Assembly (NCBI RefSeq): GCF_003253565.1
Contig: NZ_QKUF01000002.1
Span: 186,001-250,000 of the forward strand
Direction of reading: 5' to 3'
DNA length: 64,000 nucleotides
Source of the DNA: Thermosporothrix hazakensis
GTDB lineage: Bacteria; Chloroflexota; Ktedonobacteria; Ktedonobacterales; Ktedonobacteraceae
Shown here piece after piece: positions 1-9,104 of the stretch (position 1 is its first letter; the number at the start of each line of letters is the position of its first letter). The notes below the pieces were generated by a model. It did no database searches and was not told where the DNA came from. It saw only the letters and a list, made by a program, of their open reading frames with translations. The translations under genes were made by a program, and so were the position numbers.

Positions 1-1
1 A

Positions 2-547
2 GCCGGTGATGTCGCGCGCTGGCCGCATCCGGTCTATAGCGGCGAATTGATCGCGGTTGAGCACTGGGGCAATGCCGTCGACCAGGCCCAGATTGCGGCC
101 CATAATATGATCTGCCCACCCTCCGAGCGCCGCCCGCATAAAGCGCTGCCCGCGTTCTGGTCCAACCAATTCAACGTCAACCTCAAACTGGTCGGGCTTC
201 CCTCTATTGCAGATGAGGTTGTGGTCACGCAGGGTAGTGTCGCGGATCTCCACTTTGTTGCCGCCTACGGTCAGAAGGGTCGCATTGTCGCAGCGGTCGC
301 CATTAATCAGCCGCGCTGGCTTCCTGCCTATGAAGCAATGATTGAGCAGCGCGCGCCATTCCCGCCAATGCTGCACGCCGCGGACGGGCCCCCGGAGCTG
401 CACCCGGTGCCTGCCGGAGTGCCACTTGAAGACCTGCCTACCCATAGTGCTGATGCCACTGCCACCGGTCCCTGGCCCGGCCCCGCGGAGATCTCGGCCT
501 CAGCCATGCGTGATCCACGCATTCCACCCGGAACGCCGTTATTGTAG
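2..547 (+). CDS. Ferredoxin reductase-type FAD/NAD(P) oxidoreductase, C-terminal part (5' truncated by window)
   Basis: The reading frame is open from the left edge and begins with AGDVARWPHPVYSG, the late FAD-contacting GDVA segment of ferredoxin:NAD(P)H reductases. The C-terminal reductase domain follows, with FWSNQFNVNLKLVG and a closing RWLPAYEAMI. The last 60 or so residues are rich in Pro and Ala and extend beyond the usual end of the family. Known members pass electrons from NAD(P)H through FAD to a small ferredoxin. The stop lies 17 bp before the start of the P450 at 565, so the two are almost certainly co-transcribed and this is the likely redox partner. A ferredoxin gene may lie to the left of the window. 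The family is clear; the electron acceptor is inferred. Confidence 0.85.
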   Translation, partial: AGDVARWPHPVYSGELIAVEHWGNAVDQAQIAAHNMICPPSERRPHKALPAFWSNQFNVNLKLVGLPSIADEVVVTQGSVADLHFVAAYGQKGRIVAAVAINQPRWLPAYEAMIEQRAPFPPMLHAADGPPELHPVPAGVPLEDLPTHSADATATGPWPGPAEISASAMRDPRIPPGTPLL

Positions 548-564
548 TCGAGATGGAGAAAGCC

Positions 565-1803
565 ATGACACAAACCATCAACAAGGCAAAACTCTATGCA
601 CAGATACTCAATCCGGCCAGCCGGGCCAATCCATACCCGCTCTATGCGCAGTTGCGAGAAACCCCGGTGTCGCGTCAGGAAGACGGGACCTACGTTGTCA
701 GCACCTACAAAGAGATCTCCGCACTGCTGCATGACCCGCGTATCAGTTCCGATGAGCGCAAAAGCACGCATGGAGCCGGCTCATTGGTCGCTTCAGCAAA
801 GCTTGCGCCGGAGGGACAGGAAAGCCATCCACCGTTCATTTTCCTCGATCCACCAGAGCATGACCGGCTTCGTCGGTTGGTCATGCATCAGTTTACGCCC
901 GAGCGCATTGAAGGGATGCGTCCGCAGGTCGTGCAACTGGTAAATCGCCTGCTTGAGGAACAGAGCGACAGGGCACAGCTCGATATCGTCGATCACCTCG
1001 CCTACCCGCTCCCTGTGACTGTGATCTGTCACCTGCTCGGCGTCCCTCGCGAAGATGAACCACGCTTCCACGCCTGGGCAACAATTCTCGCTCGGGGCCT
1101 CGATCCAGCACAGAGTATGACCGAGGAAGAGATTCAGCAGGCCGGGCAGGCTGTAGCTCAACTGGGTGAATATATGGATGGCCTGATAGCGGAACGTCGT
1201 GAGCACCCGCGAGACGATTTACTCTCCGGTCTGGCTGTCGGAAGCGACCCGGCAGGCCAGATGAGTGAACGCGATCTGGTCGTCACCATGATGCTGCTTT
1301 TGATCGCCGGTCATGAAACCACCGTGAACCTGATTACGAATGGCATGCTGACGCTGCTTCGCTACCCGGAGCACCTTGCACGCCTTCGCGAACAGCCCGA
1401 ATATGTGATCGACGTGATTGAGGAGCTGCTTCGCTTCGAGCCGCCGGTTCACTTCCGTACGCGGACCACGCTGACCGACATCGATATTGCGGGCGTGACC
1501 ATCCCGAAAGGGGCCACAGTCGCGTTGATGCTGGCCTCGGGGAGCCGCGACCCGGCTCGCTTCGATCATCCTGATATCTTTGACCCTATACGCCCGGACA
1601 ACGAGCATTTCGGCTTCGGTGGAGGAATTCATTTCTGCGTTGGCGCTCCCCTCGCCCGAGTTGAGGCCCAGGAAGCTCTGCGGATCATGGCACGACGCCT
1701 GAAGAACCCGCGCCTGGTTACCGATCCGCCACCCTATCGTGAGAATGCTTCCCTGCGCGGACCGAAGCACTTGCTTGTCGCCTTCGATGCACTTGAGCCA
1801 TAA
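565..1803 (+). CDS. Cytochrome P450 (bacterial class I type)
   Basis: Soluble haem monooxygenase of about 412 residues, the normal length for bacterial P450s. Visible signatures are the I-helix oxygen-activation motif AGHETT, the K-helix EELLR (ExxR) and the haem loop FGFGGGIHFCVGAPLAR, whose Cys (about residue 358) ligates the iron. I chose the ATG at 565 because GGAG lies 6-9 bases upstream; an in-frame ATG at 553 has no good ribosome site. The preceding reductase gene makes a self-contained electron-transfer operon plausible. The substrate cannot be read from sequence. A strong terminator follows. Confidence 0.93.
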   Translation: MTQTINKAKLYAQILNPASRANPYPLYAQLRETPVSRQEDGTYVVSTYKEISALLHDPRISSDERKSTHGAGSLVASAKLAPEGQESHPPFIFLDPPEHDRLRRLVMHQFTPERIEGMRPQVVQLVNRLLEEQSDRAQLDIVDHLAYPLPVTVICHLLGVPREDEPRFHAWATILARGLDPAQSMTEEEIQQAGQAVAQLGEYMDGLIAERREHPRDDLLSGLAVGSDPAGQMSERDLVVTMMLLLIAGHETTVNLITNGMLTLLRYPEHLARLREQPEYVIDVIEELLRFEPPVHFRTRTTLTDIDIAGVTIPKGATVALMLASGSRDPARFDHPDIFDPIRPDNEHFGFGGGIHFCVGAPLARVEAQEALRIMARRLKNPRLVTDPPPYRENASLRGPKHLLVAFDALEP

Positions 1804-1809
1804 AGAGAA

Positions 1810-1851
1810 CGGGGATAGTATTTTGCCGAGGAAAGATACTATCCCCCTTTC
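1810..1851 (+). terminator. Rho-independent terminator after P450
   Basis: GGGGATAGTAT (from 1811) pairs with ATACTATCCCC (to 1846), followed by a short T-rich run. It closes the reductase-P450 operon. Confidence 0.8.
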
Positions 1852-1886
1852 TACCTCAAAAGAGGAGAACGAAGCCAATTACCGAT

Positions 1887-2630
1887 CTAATATGTTCTGG
1901 TGTTCGTTACTGTCTCCCCCTTTTTTTCTAAGTTATGCGAAAGGCGCTCCTTCTTCTGATTGTTACGATCCATAACCGGCAATAAATAAAAGACTACGAT
2001 ACAGCTACAAAGCACGAGGCCCGGCACTCCCTGCCAGAACAACGAACAGATCACGCCCGCCCCTGAGGTAAGCGGCCCCAACAGATAGAGCCGGCTCACT
2101 CGCTTCAACTCGGTAGGGCTGACAAGCGGATCGCGTAGCCGGGGCGTACGCACAATATACCACCAGATCAGATTGAAACAAATAGATCCAAGAAACCAGA
2201 CGCAGCTATAGACCAGAATGGCCGTCTGTTGCTCGCTTGTCCCGATATAGGAAGCGATGAGGGCCGCCGGGTATGGAAGCAGCACAACATCAAGAAGCAA
2301 CAAAAGATTGAGCACATTCAATACATGATTCGTCTTTTTTACATAGCTCAACAGGGAATGGTGATTCAGCCAAACAACCCCCACCAGCGCAAAACTCAGC
2401 AAGAAGCTGGTATAGTTGGGCCATTGTGTCAGAAGCTCTGCCATGAGAGAACGCTGACAGCGCCCTTGCATGCAGGAGATCTCAGGGATGTGAATATTCA
2501 GCACCAGCAATGTGATCGCAATCGCGCACACGCCGTCAAAGAATGCGGAGAGACGCGCAGGCTCCAATTCCGTGCTGTGCTGCTTCTCGTCTTCGGTTAC
2601 AGACATACTGGATAAGGACAATCCTTTCAT
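1887..2630 (-). CDS. TMEM175-family (DUF1211) membrane protein, putative potassium channel
   Basis: A 247-residue protein with about six hydrophobic segments. Near the N-terminus it has RLSAFFDGVCAIAITLLVL, the TM1 signature of the TMEM175/DUF1211 family (usual form FSDGVxAIxxTLLVL; here Phe replaces the Ser). Characterised members are tetrameric K+ channels in which each subunit has six helices and a TM1 hydrophobic filter. A second conserved stretch, WLNHHSLL, lies at about residues 87-94. The C-terminus is Lys/Glu rich and probably cytoplasmic. The gene stands alone, downstream of and co-directional with the chitinase but separated from it by a terminator. The family is convincing; ion selectivity is not shown. 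Confidence 0.85.
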   Translation of the reverse strand: MKGLSLSSMSVTEDEKQHSTELEPARLSAFFDGVCAIAITLLVLNIHIPEISCMQGRCQRSLMAELLTQWPNYTSFLLSFALVGVVWLNHHSLLSYVKKTNHVLNVLNLLLLLDVVLLPYPAALIASYIGTSEQQTAILVYSCVWFLGSICFNLIWWYIVRTPRLRDPLVSPTELKRVSRLYLLGPLTSGAGVICSLFWQGVPGLVLCSCIVVFYLLPVMDRNNQKKERLSHNLEKKGETVTNTRTY

Positions 2631-2693
2631 TTTCTCTATGGTAAAACGATAGAATGATTATACAATAACAGGAGTATTCTTTCTTGCCTGCTG

Positions 2694-2735
2694 CAAAAAA
2701 AGCGAGCGCTTGCAGCCATTGCAAACGCCCGCTCC
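2694..2735 (-). terminator. Rho-independent terminator after chitinase
   Basis: AGCGAGCGCTTGCA (2701-2714) and TGCAAACGCCCGCT (2720-2733) pair with 12 of 14 matches. On the minus strand the stem is followed by a run of seven T, a textbook terminator for the GH18 gene. Confidence 0.88.
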
Positions 2736-2751
2736 ATGAATACGGAAAAGC

Positions 2752-4416
2752 TCACGGATTTCGTTTCGGTAGGTTGGGAATAGTCTGGTTACAATCGCCC
2801 ACGAGCGGCAGGTTGCGACAGACATACTGTCCGGCGCTGTTCTCGGTCGCCGCGCCTGCTGGAGCTGGCTGATGCACACGCTGCTTCCAGAGCTGCCAGA
2901 GCATGAAGCCATCGAAGGCGCGTCCCTTGTTCTTGATATATTTGACCAGCGTCTCCACGTTGTAATATTGCGACGCAATGTTGTTCTGCCCGGTCAACAT
3001 ATCGGCATCATACACAGTTCCCGGGGGAGCATCGACTTTCAGAACCGCGCCCCCGGAGCCCTCTGGCGCAATCTCCATCCCCACATTGATCGGGCCACTA
3101 TAAATCGCGCGATACGACTCGTAGCCCTCACGTGGATCATAGTAGTCGCCTCCGTCGTAGCTCATCAGGTTAATCATGTCGATCATGCTGCCCTTATCCT
3201 TCACGACGCGATACATGACGCCTCCAAAGGGCGAGCCCCACTGCACCTTTCCCTCTTCAAATGGCGTTCCAGCCACATAATACGCGCCTGTCGACCAGCC
3301 AACAACAGAGATCTTCAGGTTGGCATTCCGTGTGTGAATCTCGTTGTAGAGGTTGGTGATAATCCCGATGATCTCGCCATCTTTCGTGCAACTGAACTGA
3401 GCAGCGGGCTGCTTGTTACAGGAATCTCCCTCTGCCTCCCAATCGATATCGATGCCAGATGCGCCAAGATCAAGGGCCAGATCAACCACATGAGCAGCAT
3501 TGAAGCGGCTCCACTGGCTTCCCTGACTGTAGGACCAGCCGCCAACCGAGACCCAGACCGATGTATTACGCGCCTTGAGCTGAGCAATGATATTGCGGAG
3601 ATCCTGTGCCTGCTGTGCTGTCAGCTTCTTCTGCCCGTTATTGGTCGTTGCACCTTCAATAAACTCGAAGCCAGCAACCGCCTGATCGAACTCGAATGAG
3701 CCGCGCTGATAGGCTGTATCCGGTCGGGCAAACGCAAGGTTCACATCAGTGATATAGTTGGGGATATTCTCGGGGACCAGATCGTACAGGCTGGTATTCC
3801 AGGTGCTTGCATAGGTGACGTAATGCCGCGTCACCTCATGCGAATCGCCGGGCGCGGTCTTCGCGCTGACCGCACTGCTGGCCGCCGAAACATTCCCGGC
3901 AGCATCTTTCGCCCGTACCGTGAACGTATAGGTCGTGTCAGAAGCCAGCCCGGTGACAACCGCGGAGGTTCCCGTTACGCTGGCGGCCAGCGTCGTGCCG
4001 CGGTACACATCATAGCCGGTCACACCAACATTATCAGTGGAGGCATTCCAGTTCAGGGAGACACTGGAAGCGGTGACCCCCATCACTTTCAAGCCATCCG
4101 GCACCGAAGGCGCTTCCTTGTCCTCTGTGCCGCTGCCACAATCGCTTACATATTTCCAGACACCCCATTGTCCGCTCAGGTCGGGCTGCTCGCCTTGAGT
4201 CCACCATTTGGCCTCATACACCTTGCCGTTATAGGAAACACGTGCTCCTGCTGTATAGACAGCCGTAGCGCTCCAGGCCGGTTCCTGACAGGCAGCCAGC
4301 TTCGCTGCATGCGCCCGGGGAGCGCCAAATGCCAGAACCGAAGAGAGACTTAAGAGAAAAAGGGTAATGAACGTCATGTTCACTAAGCGCTGCTTTGCCT
4401 CTTTGCTCAACATCAT
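2752..4416 (-). CDS. Secreted GH18 chitinase with CBM5/12 and fibronectin III domains
   Basis: A 554-residue secreted endochitinase-like enzyme. Order: signal peptide (residues 1-38, ending AHA-A); a CBM5/12-type chitin-binding module with WSATAVYTAGARVSYNG and an aromatic WW pair (46-92); an FnIII linker (102-188); and a GH18 TIM barrel (197-540). The barrel shows SVGGW (290-294) and GIDIDWE, with the catalytic Glu at 327 and Asp 323 and 325. The first Asp of the DxxDxDxE consensus is Ser320, an uncommon change. A late MLWQLWK matches the last barrel strand. Two consecutive ATG codons (4416, 4413) sit behind AAGGAGGGG; either could be used. Activity on chitin is inferred from the domain set. 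Confidence 0.93.
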   Translation of the reverse strand: MMLSKEAKQRLVNMTFITLFLLSLSSVLAFGAPRAHAAKLAACQEPAWSATAVYTAGARVSYNGKVYEAKWWTQGEQPDLSGQWGVWKYVSDCGSGTEDKEAPSVPDGLKVMGVTASSVSLNWNASTDNVGVTGYDVYRGTTLAASVTGTSAVVTGLASDTTYTFTVRAKDAAGNVSAASSAVSAKTAPGDSHEVTRHYVTYASTWNTSLYDLVPENIPNYITDVNLAFARPDTAYQRGSFEFDQAVAGFEFIEGATTNNGQKKLTAQQAQDLRNIIAQLKARNTSVWVSVGGWSYSQGSQWSRFNAAHVVDLALDLGASGIDIDWEAEGDSCNKQPAAQFSCTKDGEIIGIITNLYNEIHTRNANLKISVVGWSTGAYYVAGTPFEEGKVQWGSPFGGVMYRVVKDKGSMIDMINLMSYDGGDYYDPREGYESYRAIYSGPINVGMEIAPEGSGGAVLKVDAPPGTVYDADMLTGQNNIASQYYNVETLVKYIKNKGRAFDGFMLWQLWKQRVHQPAPAGAATENSAGQYVCRNLPLVGDCNQTIPNLPKRNP

Positions 4417-5029
4417 TACTACCCCTCCTTAGGTAGTCATCTGCATCGATACACGAACAAAAAATATCTGATAACGTGTTCTCTTTCTATTGTACTCAAA
4501 ATTGGTAAAGTTGTCTATACCACCAGACAGCAAAAAAGCAGGTCTCGAATTTTTTGCTATCGATTTCGCTCTTGTGATCCCATCGTGAGAAAAGAAGGCG
4601 TTTCTGAGAGCCATTTGAGAGCCAGCAGCCCTATACTCAGAGCAGGTCGGAAAAATCGGTACAGCGAACTCAGGAAAGCGAGACGAGGGCTTTCGCCTGA
4701 AGATAGGGTGCAATGTAAGTATAGTGGCAGTCTGTATACTGTGCGAAGTTGTTTCCCGGAGCCACCCGCGTTCTTCAGGCGCAAAGCCCACTCTCACTCA
4801 CCCTACCCCCTGATCTCCCATCAAATGTGATATGCTTTAGGAAGAGAAGCGCCCACACACGCTTCGAGCAGCAGAAGCAATCTACCAGGGACTCCATACG
4901 GAATAGCTTGCAGCCCACCAGTGAAGCATATCATCTCTAGCATGCTTCAGGTTTTTTCATGTCTGGGCGATTGATTGGCAAAACAGGTACCATTGTTACA
5001 GGATGAGTATTTTGAAGGGAGAAAGAGCA
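4417..5029. other. Intergenic region between chitinase and ketosynthase
   Basis: About 610 bp between divergent genes. No convincing coding sequence: the short frames that cross it have no ribosome site or recognisable product. It must hold both promoters. An extended -10-like TGATATGCT lies near 4828. The fabF-proximal part has GAAGCG..CGCTTC and a second hairpin with a T-run, listed separately. Confidence 0.6.
4922..4958 (+). terminator. Hairpin with T-run in the leader upstream of fabF
   Basis: GAAGCAT and ATGCTTC pair across a short loop and are followed by AGGTTTTTT, about 75 bp before the ketosynthase start. It resembles a terminator placed in a leader, although no gene ends here. It could be an attenuator or a chance structure. 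Confidence 0.35.
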
Positions 5030-6265
5030 ATGAAACGAGTGGTTGTTACCGGTATAGGGTTAATCACCTCTGTTGGTCATACCACCGAAGAAACCTGGAA
5101 AGCGCTCTGTCAGGGACAATCCGGCATCAGGCCTATCACCAACTTTGATGCAAGCAACTATCCTGTTCGTTTTGCTGGCGAAGTGCGGGACTTTGATCCC
5201 TCCCCCTACATGGACCGTAAGGAAATTCGCCGCAATGATCCATTCACCCACCTGGCGGTAGGCGCAGCGAAACAGGCACTGGAACAGGCACACCTCACCA
5301 TCACCGACGAGATTGCCCCTCAGGTCGGCGTCTGTGTTGGCAGTGGCGTCGGCGGACTGATGACCCTGCACGAGCAGTTCGAGGTGCTGCATACAAAGGG
5401 CCCGGCTCGCGTCAGCCCATTCCTGATCCCCATGATGATGATTAACTCGGCTGCCGGAGCCGTTTCGTTGCTCACCGGAGCAAAAGGGCCGACCTGGGCT
5501 GCTGTATCCGCATGTGCAACCAGCGGCAACGCGCTCGGTGAAGCCTGGGAGACCATTCGTCGGGGCGCCGCAAAGGCGATGCTCGCGGGCGGTTCGGAGC
5601 GTGGCATTACCCCGCTCGGGATCGCTTCATTTGCGAATATGCATGCCCTCTCGCGCCGCAACGATGACCCTCAGGGTGCAAGCCGTCCCTTTGATGCCGA
5701 ACGCGACGGCTTTGTGATGGGCGAAGGCGCAGGTATCCTCTTACTGGAAGAACTGGACTTCGCGTTAGAGCGCGGCGCACCGATCCTTGCAGAAATGGTC
5801 GGCTATGGCGCAACCGCCGACGCCTACCACATTACCGAGCCTGCTCCGGGAGGCGAAGGGCTGGTCCGCGCCATGCAGATCGCGCTTGAGACGGCCAACC
5901 TGCGTCCCGAGGAGGTCGACTATATCAACGCGCACGGAACCAGTACCCGCTTCAATGACGCAACCGAGACCCAGGCCATTAAAACATGCTTCGGCGATCA
6001 CGCCTACAAACTGGCGATCAGTTCCACCAAGTCGATGCTCGGCCATACCTTCGGAGGCGCGGGCGCAATCGAGGCTGCTGTCTGCGTGCTCAGCATTGTG
6101 TCCAACATGATGCACCCGACGATCAACCTCCACACACCCGACCCGGAATGCGATCTCGACTACATTCCCAATGTGGCCCGCGAAGGCAAAGTACACGTCG
6201 CCCTCTCCAACTCAATGGGATTCGGCGGACATAACTCCTCACTGATTTTCCGTCGCTATGCCTGA
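5030..6265 (+). CDS. fabF: Beta-ketoacyl-ACP synthase II (KAS II)
   Basis: A 411-residue condensing enzyme that extends acyl-ACP with malonyl-ACP in fatty-acid synthesis. The thiolase-fold catalytic triad is intact: Cys162 in SACATSGNALG, His302 in INAHGTSTRFND and His339 in SMLGHTFGGAGA. The N-terminus MKRVVVTGIG is the standard one, so the ATG at 5030 (behind GAAGGGAG) is preferred over the in-frame ATG at 5003. No acyl carrier protein or other fab gene is adjacent, so it is a stand-alone copy. It may serve housekeeping lipid synthesis or a specialised chain; the sequence does not decide. Confidence 0.92.
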   Translation: MKRVVVTGIGLITSVGHTTEETWKALCQGQSGIRPITNFDASNYPVRFAGEVRDFDPSPYMDRKEIRRNDPFTHLAVGAAKQALEQAHLTITDEIAPQVGVCVGSGVGGLMTLHEQFEVLHTKGPARVSPFLIPMMMINSAAGAVSLLTGAKGPTWAAVSACATSGNALGEAWETIRRGAAKAMLAGGSERGITPLGIASFANMHALSRRNDDPQGASRPFDAERDGFVMGEGAGILLLEELDFALERGAPILAEMVGYGATADAYHITEPAPGGEGLVRAMQIALETANLRPEEVDYINAHGTSTRFNDATETQAIKTCFGDHAYKLAISSTKSMLGHTFGGAGAIEAAVCVLSIVSNMMHPTINLHTPDPECDLDYIPNVAREGKVHVALSNSMGFGGHNSSLIFRRYA

Positions 6266-6295
6266 GCGCCGGGTGCATACTGGCTGTCTGCTCAG

Positions 6296-6787
6296 TCAGT
6301 ATGCAGCGGGAGGCAGAATCTCGATATCGTACTTTTGAGCAATCTGGCGCAGCCGCTGAAGGTCTGGCTTCTCAGGCTCCGGCAGCGTCAGTTGTTCCGC
6401 CGGTCTCCCGAGCTCCTGCACAAAGGCATCGAACCCTTTCGGTCCCCCGGGTGACGTGATCACCAGCATTTTGAGCTGCTCGCTCTCAATGGTGAAGGAA
6501 TGCGGCACCCCGCGCGGCATACACACAAAAGCGCCTGATTCAGCGTGCCACGTGTCGTCTCCACAGTGGATCGACATCGTTCCCTCGATGATATAGAACC
6601 ACTCATCCTGATGATAGTGGATATGACGCGGCGGTTCCTGCCCTCGTGTGGCAGTGATTACCTGCAAGGCAAAGGCGTTCTCACTCTGTCCGCTGGATGC
6701 CTTTGTGAGGACCAGCGCGTTCAAAAACCAATACGCCTGTCCTTCATTTTCACGCAGCATATAGCCTCGCTTCTCCTGTGTCATCAT
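6296..6787 (-). CDS. Cupin-domain protein
   Basis: A 163-residue single-cupin protein. Motif 1 appears as RHIHYHQDEWFYIIEG, giving the His-His-Glu metal ligands, and motif 2 as GVPHSF. Family members are small metalloenzymes such as quercetin dioxygenase-like proteins or sugar-binding proteins. The C-terminal 45 residues are charged and helical. It ends only 30 bp after fabF on the opposite strand and is divergent from the kinase gene. Two adjacent ATG codons (6787, 6784) follow CAGGAG. The reaction is unknown. Confidence 0.85.
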   Translation of the reverse strand: MMTQEKRGYMLRENEGQAYWFLNALVLTKASSGQSENAFALQVITATRGQEPPRHIHYHQDEWFYIIEGTMSIHCGDDTWHAESGAFVCMPRGVPHSFTIESEQLKMLVITSPGGPKGFDAFVQELGRPAEQLTLPEPEKPDLQRLRQIAQKYDIEILPPAAY

Positions 6788-6948
6788 CTTCTCCTGTTCC
6801 AGAGCAACAGCTTTCTTCTACACCTGACGTACAATATGGCTTGTTCGTGCACAGTTTCTCAAGAAGTGAACTTGCTCATTCTCTCTCAAGGCAAAATCTG
6901 ATATGCTACAAAACAACTACTGACAGACTCATCAAAAACAGGTATGCT

Positions 6949-8982
6949 ATGGATGCTATGAATACAGACAACACAGCATTACAACCCGGGCAACGTCTGG
7001 GCGAATACCGCCTGCTTCGGCAGATCGGGAAGGGGGGCTTCAGCGACGTCTATGAGGGCGAACATCTGCACACAGGACAGCGAGTTGCAGTCAAGGTGCT
7101 CCACGCCCGCCTGACAGACGCCGAGGACATCAAATCCTTTATTCGCGAAGCGCGTATCATGCGCCTGAATCATCCCCATATTCTTCAGATTTTTGATTTT
7201 GATGTCACAGCCGAAAACATCCCTATCATCATCATGCAATATGCCGCAAACGGCACCTTACGCCAGCGTTATCGGCCCGGGACACGAGTTCCCTTGCACG
7301 ATATCGTCTCCTCTATTTCACAGGTTGCCTCGGCGCTGCAATATGCCCATGACCGCCGTTTGATCCATCGCGATGTCAAGCCAGAAAATATGTTGCTTGA
7401 CGAGGCAAACAATGTATTGCTCAGCGACTTCGGTATTGTCACAACCGCTCATAGCACTCGCTCAACCAACATCCGCGACAACATGGCCGGAACCATCTCG
7501 TATATGGCTCCCGAACAGATTGAGGGGAAACCATCACCCGCCAGCGATCAATATGCACTGGCAATCACTGCCTATGAGTGGCTCTGTGGACGTCGCCCAT
7601 TTCAGGGCACTATTACCGAAGTCATCACACAGCAGCGGGTTGCACCGCCACCGCCACCGCGCGACCTGGTGCCAGACCTGCCCGAAGCTGTCGAACAGGT
7701 ACTCCTCAAAGCGCTGGCCAAAGCACCCGAAGAACGCTTTTCACGCATTGAGAACTTCGCACAGGCACTCGCACAGGCGGCCAGCTCAACAGGTACGCTG
7801 CTGATAAGTTCGTCGGGGTCCACACCTCACTTTACGGAACAGCCCATTACCACTCACCCATCAATACATACGCTGCCTACGGAGCGCTACCCCATCACAC
7901 CGCAGCCCGTTCCGCAAAAGCAATCACGCCGCCTCTTCCTGCTTGGTGGGATCGGCGCGGCAGTGATCGTGGGAGGTGGGGCCGCAGCCCTCTGGGCAAG
8001 CAACACGCTCGGTCAGCAAGCACGGGTTCAGCCCACCCGGACGCCGCTATCCCCGACGCCATCACCAACCCAAAAAGCAACGACACAATATCCTATCCCC
8101 TACTCTCGGCATCGCGACCGGGTGAAGTCAATTGCCTGGCTCCCCGACAGCAAGCATATTGTCTCGGCAAGTAATGACAAAACGGTCCAGGTCTGGGATT
8201 TCAATTATAAAAAGACCGAAGAGCGCCCCATCACCCACAGGGGCGGTGATGCCTGGATGTGGGCCGTCTCCCTCTCGCCCGATGGCAAACAGATTGCCGC
8301 CGCCGACTTTGAAGGCGTCATCTGGATCTGGAAAACGGAGGAAGAGACCGCCCCTCTGCGCACGATCCACACACAGCCCGCCAGTTGGCTTCGCGCTCTG
8401 GCCTGGTCACCCGATGGGCGCCTTCTGCTTGCGGGCGGCAACGACAAACAGATACGCCTCTGGGATCCCAAAACTGGCAAACGAGAACGCGTCTATGCCG
8501 AACACAAGCAGGAGGTTTTTTCCGCTGTCTGGTCGCCTGATGGCTCGCTCATCGCCTCAACTGGCAAGGAGGGCAGCATCAGAATATGGGAAGCCCGCAC
8601 GGGCAAGACCCGGCATGTTTTCACAGGCCATAAAGGTCCGGTCGAGTGCGTCTCCTGGTCGCATGATGGCACTCGGCTTGTCACGGCAGGCGATGATAAA
8701 ACCATCAAAATCTGGAATGCATCAACCGGTAAGGTGTTGCGCACCATCACGGGTCATACCGGCCTTGTCACGTCGGTTGCATGGTCGCCAGACGGCACGC
8801 GGATCGTCTCGGGCAGCTACGACAACTCTACCCGCGTATGGGAAGCCTCAACCGGTCAGAAGCTCGCCAATCACTACCTTGCGCACACCAAACCCGTTCT
8901 TACGGTCGCATGGTCGCCAGACGGGAACTATATCGCGTCCGGTGGTATCGATCAACTGGTCTACGTCTGGGCCGCTCCCTGA
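6949..8982 (+). CDS. Membrane Ser/Thr protein kinase with C-terminal WD40 propeller
   Basis: About 677 residues. The N-terminal kinase has the glycine loop GKGGFSDVYEG (about 27-37), VAVKVL with the ATP-binding Lys, the catalytic loop HRDVKPEN, DFGI in place of DFG plus the usual residue, and the APEQ segment. A Pro/Thr-rich linker leads to one membrane helix (RRLFLLGGIGAAVIVGGG), then a short TPTPSPT-type spacer. Seven WD40 repeats follow (roughly 8104-8982), enough for a complete propeller, each with an SPDG/SHDG turn and a terminal W. The kinase would be cytoplasmic and the propeller outside, perhaps as a sensor. The start at 6949 (or 6958) is chosen because upstream residues are not kinase-like. 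The ligand and substrates are unknown. Confidence 0.92.
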   Translation: MDAMNTDNTALQPGQRLGEYRLLRQIGKGGFSDVYEGEHLHTGQRVAVKVLHARLTDAEDIKSFIREARIMRLNHPHILQIFDFDVTAENIPIIIMQYAANGTLRQRYRPGTRVPLHDIVSSISQVASALQYAHDRRLIHRDVKPENMLLDEANNVLLSDFGIVTTAHSTRSTNIRDNMAGTISYMAPEQIEGKPSPASDQYALAITAYEWLCGRRPFQGTITEVITQQRVAPPPPPRDLVPDLPEAVEQVLLKALAKAPEERFSRIENFAQALAQAASSTGTLLISSSGSTPHFTEQPITTHPSIHTLPTERYPITPQPVPQKQSRRLFLLGGIGAAVIVGGGAAALWASNTLGQQARVQPTRTPLSPTPSPTQKATTQYPIPYSRHRDRVKSIAWLPDSKHIVSASNDKTVQVWDFNYKKTEERPITHRGGDAWMWAVSLSPDGKQIAAADFEGVIWIWKTEEETAPLRTIHTQPASWLRALAWSPDGRLLLAGGNDKQIRLWDPKTGKRERVYAEHKQEVFSAVWSPDGSLIASTGKEGSIRIWEARTGKTRHVFTGHKGPVECVSWSHDGTRLVTAGDDKTIKIWNASTGKVLRTITGHTGLVTSVAWSPDGTRIVSGSYDNSTRVWEASTGQKLANHYLAHTKPVLTVAWSPDGNYIASGGIDQLVYVWAAP

Positions 8983-9104
8983 GGGGGACTTTCATTGTAG
9001 CATGAAACAGGTGCGCCTGGCATCTGCGAAAAGGACAATGTGCTTTTCTGCAAACTCTGGCATACTACGGGTCAGATTGAAAGGGAAAGGATGAACGTTA
9101 TTCT

